A DNA stretch of 7,537 bases from Pseudomonadota bacterium (GTDB lineage: Bacteria > Pseudomonadota > Alphaproteobacteria > Rhizobiales > Xanthobacteraceae), in contig JAEZFA010000018.1 of assembly GCA_023417665.1 (NCBI GenBank), positions 1-7,537 of the forward strand, read 5' to 3'. Below are positions 6,517 through 7,537 of the stretch, piece after piece. A program made the translations under genes and the position numbers. Each line of letters opens with the position of its first letter. Position 1 is the stretch's first letter. A model generated the notes under the pieces. That model was given only the letters and a program-made list of their open reading frames with translations, was not told the origin of the DNA and ran no database searches.

Positions 6517-7338
6517 ATGAGCTTTACCTTCACCATCCTGGGCTGCGGATCGTCCGGCGGCGTGCCGCGTGTAGGCCAAGGATGGGGCGCCTGCGATCCG
6601 GCCAATCCGAAGAACCGCCGCCGCCGCTGTTCGCTCCTGATCGAGCGCGAGGAGAACGGCGGGCGCACTACGGTGCTGATCGATACGTCTCCAGACCTGC
6701 GCGAGCAGCTGCTGGGTGCCGATGTCACCGCCATCGACGCGGTGCTGTATTCCCACGATCACGCCGATCATACCCACGGCATCGACGACCTGCGGCCGCT
6801 GGCACTGGTCCAGCGCAAGCGCATCGACGTCTATGCCGACGAAGCCACCTCCCGGCTCCTGCACGACCGTTTCGGCTATTGCTTCGAGACCCCGCTCGGC
6901 AGCGACTACCCACCGATCCTGCAGGAACATCGTATGCGGGAAGGGCGCGCGGTCACGATCGGCGGGCCCGGCGGCGAGATCACTGCGCTGCCGTTTCCCA
7001 TGCAGCACGGCTCCACCAGGGCGCTGGGCTTTCGCATCGGCAACGTGGCCTATTCCTGCGACGTGAACGACCTGCCGCCGGAGAGCGTGGCCGCGCTCGA
7101 AGGGCTCGATCTCTGGATCGTGGATGCGCTGCGCTACCGGCCGCACCCCAGTCATTTCTCAGTCGATGAGACGCTGGGCTGGATCGCGCGGCTGAAACCG
7201 AAGCGGGCGATCCTGACCAACCTGCACACCGATCTCGATTACGAGACGCTGCGGGGCTCGCTTCCGGATACGGTCATCCCTGCCTACGACGGCATGACAA
7301 TTTCCGTTGATTTTCAATCGGATTCGTCGGATCGATAA
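6517..7338 (+). CDS. PhnP-like metallo-beta-lactamase-fold phosphodiesterase
   Basis: A 273-residue metallo-beta-lactamase-fold hydrolase that resembles PhnP, the phosphoribosyl 1,2-cyclic phosphate phosphodiesterase. The dinuclear metal site is complete: His80, His82, Asp84 and His85 in SHDHADHTHG, His164 in MQHGS, Asp182 in SCDVND and His237 in TNLHTD. His213 in HPSHFS is a likely catalytic residue. The N-terminus LGCGSSGGVPRVG and the basic NPKNRRRRCS segment (32-39) are typical of this subgroup. Unlike E. coli PhnP it lacks the extra cysteine cluster and the late histidine of a structural zinc site. No C-P lyase gene is present, so phosphonate breakdown is not implied; a cyclic phosphodiester substrate is inferred, not shown. 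It begins 10 nt after tatD without a clear Shine-Dalgarno, so it probably depends on upstream translation. Confidence 0.88.
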   Translation: MSFTFTILGCGSSGGVPRVGQGWGACDPANPKNRRRRCSLLIEREENGGRTTVLIDTSPDLREQLLGADVTAIDAVLYSHDHADHTHGIDDLRPLALVQRKRIDVYADEATSRLLHDRFGYCFETPLGSDYPPILQEHRMREGRAVTIGGPGGEITALPFPMQHGSTRALGFRIGNVAYSCDVNDLPPESVAALEGLDLWIVDALRYRPHPSHFSVDETLGWIARLKPKRAILTNLHTDLDYETLRGSLPDTVIPAYDGMTISVDFQSDSSDR

Positions 7339-7404
7339 AGCACCAGTCGCTTAGCGTGCCAACATTAGAAAGCACGACCAGATCGTCTTACAAGTCATTG
7401 ATTC
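7339..7404. other. short intergenic gap between convergent genes
   Basis: These 66 bases separate the stop codons of the MBL hydrolase (plus) and the partial minus-strand gene. They are visibly more AT-rich than the flanking genes. A bidirectional terminator would be expected here, but the only inverted repeat found is a four-base stem (ACGA, loop CCAGA, TCGT) near 7374-7386, too weak to call a terminator. Confidence 0.5.
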
Positions 7405-7537
7405 TTATCGGTTCTGATAGCCGTACCCGACGAGATCAAGCCCGGTCCAGTGCCCGTCCATGATTTCGTTGTCCTCGGCGAGCGCCTCGGAAACCAGCGA
7501 CGGCGCCTGATCGATGACCCGGTTGCGGCCGGTGCGC
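7405..7537 (-). CDS. unrecognised protein, C-terminal 43 residues (cut by window edge)
   Basis: On the minus strand an open frame enters from the right edge and ends at a TAA (complement of 7405-7407). The 43 visible residues start RTGRNRVIDQAPSLV and end in GLDLVGYGYQNR. Codons mostly end in G or C, as in the neighbouring genes, and the AT-rich gap begins right after the stop, so the frame is probably real. The only ATG-started frame on the opposite strand here is 16 codons long. The last residues are rich in Gly and Tyr; I do not recognise the family, and no motif, signal or membrane segment can be judged from this fragment. It is convergent with the operon and so is transcribed separately. 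Confidence 0.6.
   Translation of the reverse strand, partial: RTGRNRVIDQAPSLVSEALAEDNEIMDGHWTGLDLVGYGYQNR

Noticed and set aside
7374..7386. Inverted repeat as a terminator after the MBL hydrolase
   Set aside because: The stem is only four base pairs, with no T-run following it.
1..7537. Mobile element, CRISPR array, phage or defence system
   Set aside because: No transposase, integrase, direct-repeat array or effector gene is visible; all complete genes are core housekeeping types with even base composition.

Overview
The window looks like chromosomal DNA of a GC-rich alphaproteobacterium, most likely order Rhizobiales/Hyphomicrobiales near the Bradyrhizobium–Rhodopseudomonas–Afipia group. 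This rests on protein style and gene order only: a SPOR-less RlpA with an LANC lipobox, a delta' subunit without a zinc module, a short methionyl-tRNA synthetase, and the order tmk-holB-metG-tatD-MBL hydrolase. No database search was possible.

Layout. Positions 1-40 hold the 5' half of a tRNA-Ser(UGA) gene on the minus strand, cut by the window edge. A 341-base divergent intergenic region (41-381) follows, with a GC-rich hairpin and a possible CtrA-type half-site. Six full CDSs and the final part of the rlpA-led block all run on the plus strand: rlpA (lipoprotein lytic transglycosylase), a DacA/PBP5-family protein, tmk, holB, metG, tatD and a PhnP-like metallo-beta-lactamase-fold hydrolase. 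From the DacA-like gene to the last hydrolase the junctions are -1, -4, +31, +3 and +10 nt, so this looks like one operon; rlpA sits 90 nt upstream and may belong to it. After a 66-nt gap, a convergent minus-strand gene is visible only as its last 43 codons.

How the genes fit together. rlpA and the DacA-like gene concern the cell wall. tmk makes dTDP for DNA synthesis, holB encodes a clamp-loader subunit, metG charges tRNA-Met, and tatD and the MBL hydrolase are metal-dependent housekeeping hydrolases. This is mostly an ordinary core-genome region with no mobile elements, CRISPR or phage genes.

The notable exception is the DacA-like protein. It keeps the SxxK nucleophile motif, but its second motif reads AGN instead of SxN and its third reads TAG instead of KTG. 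The reading frame is intact, so it looks like a maintained but catalytically impaired or repurposed penicillin-binding-protein homologue.
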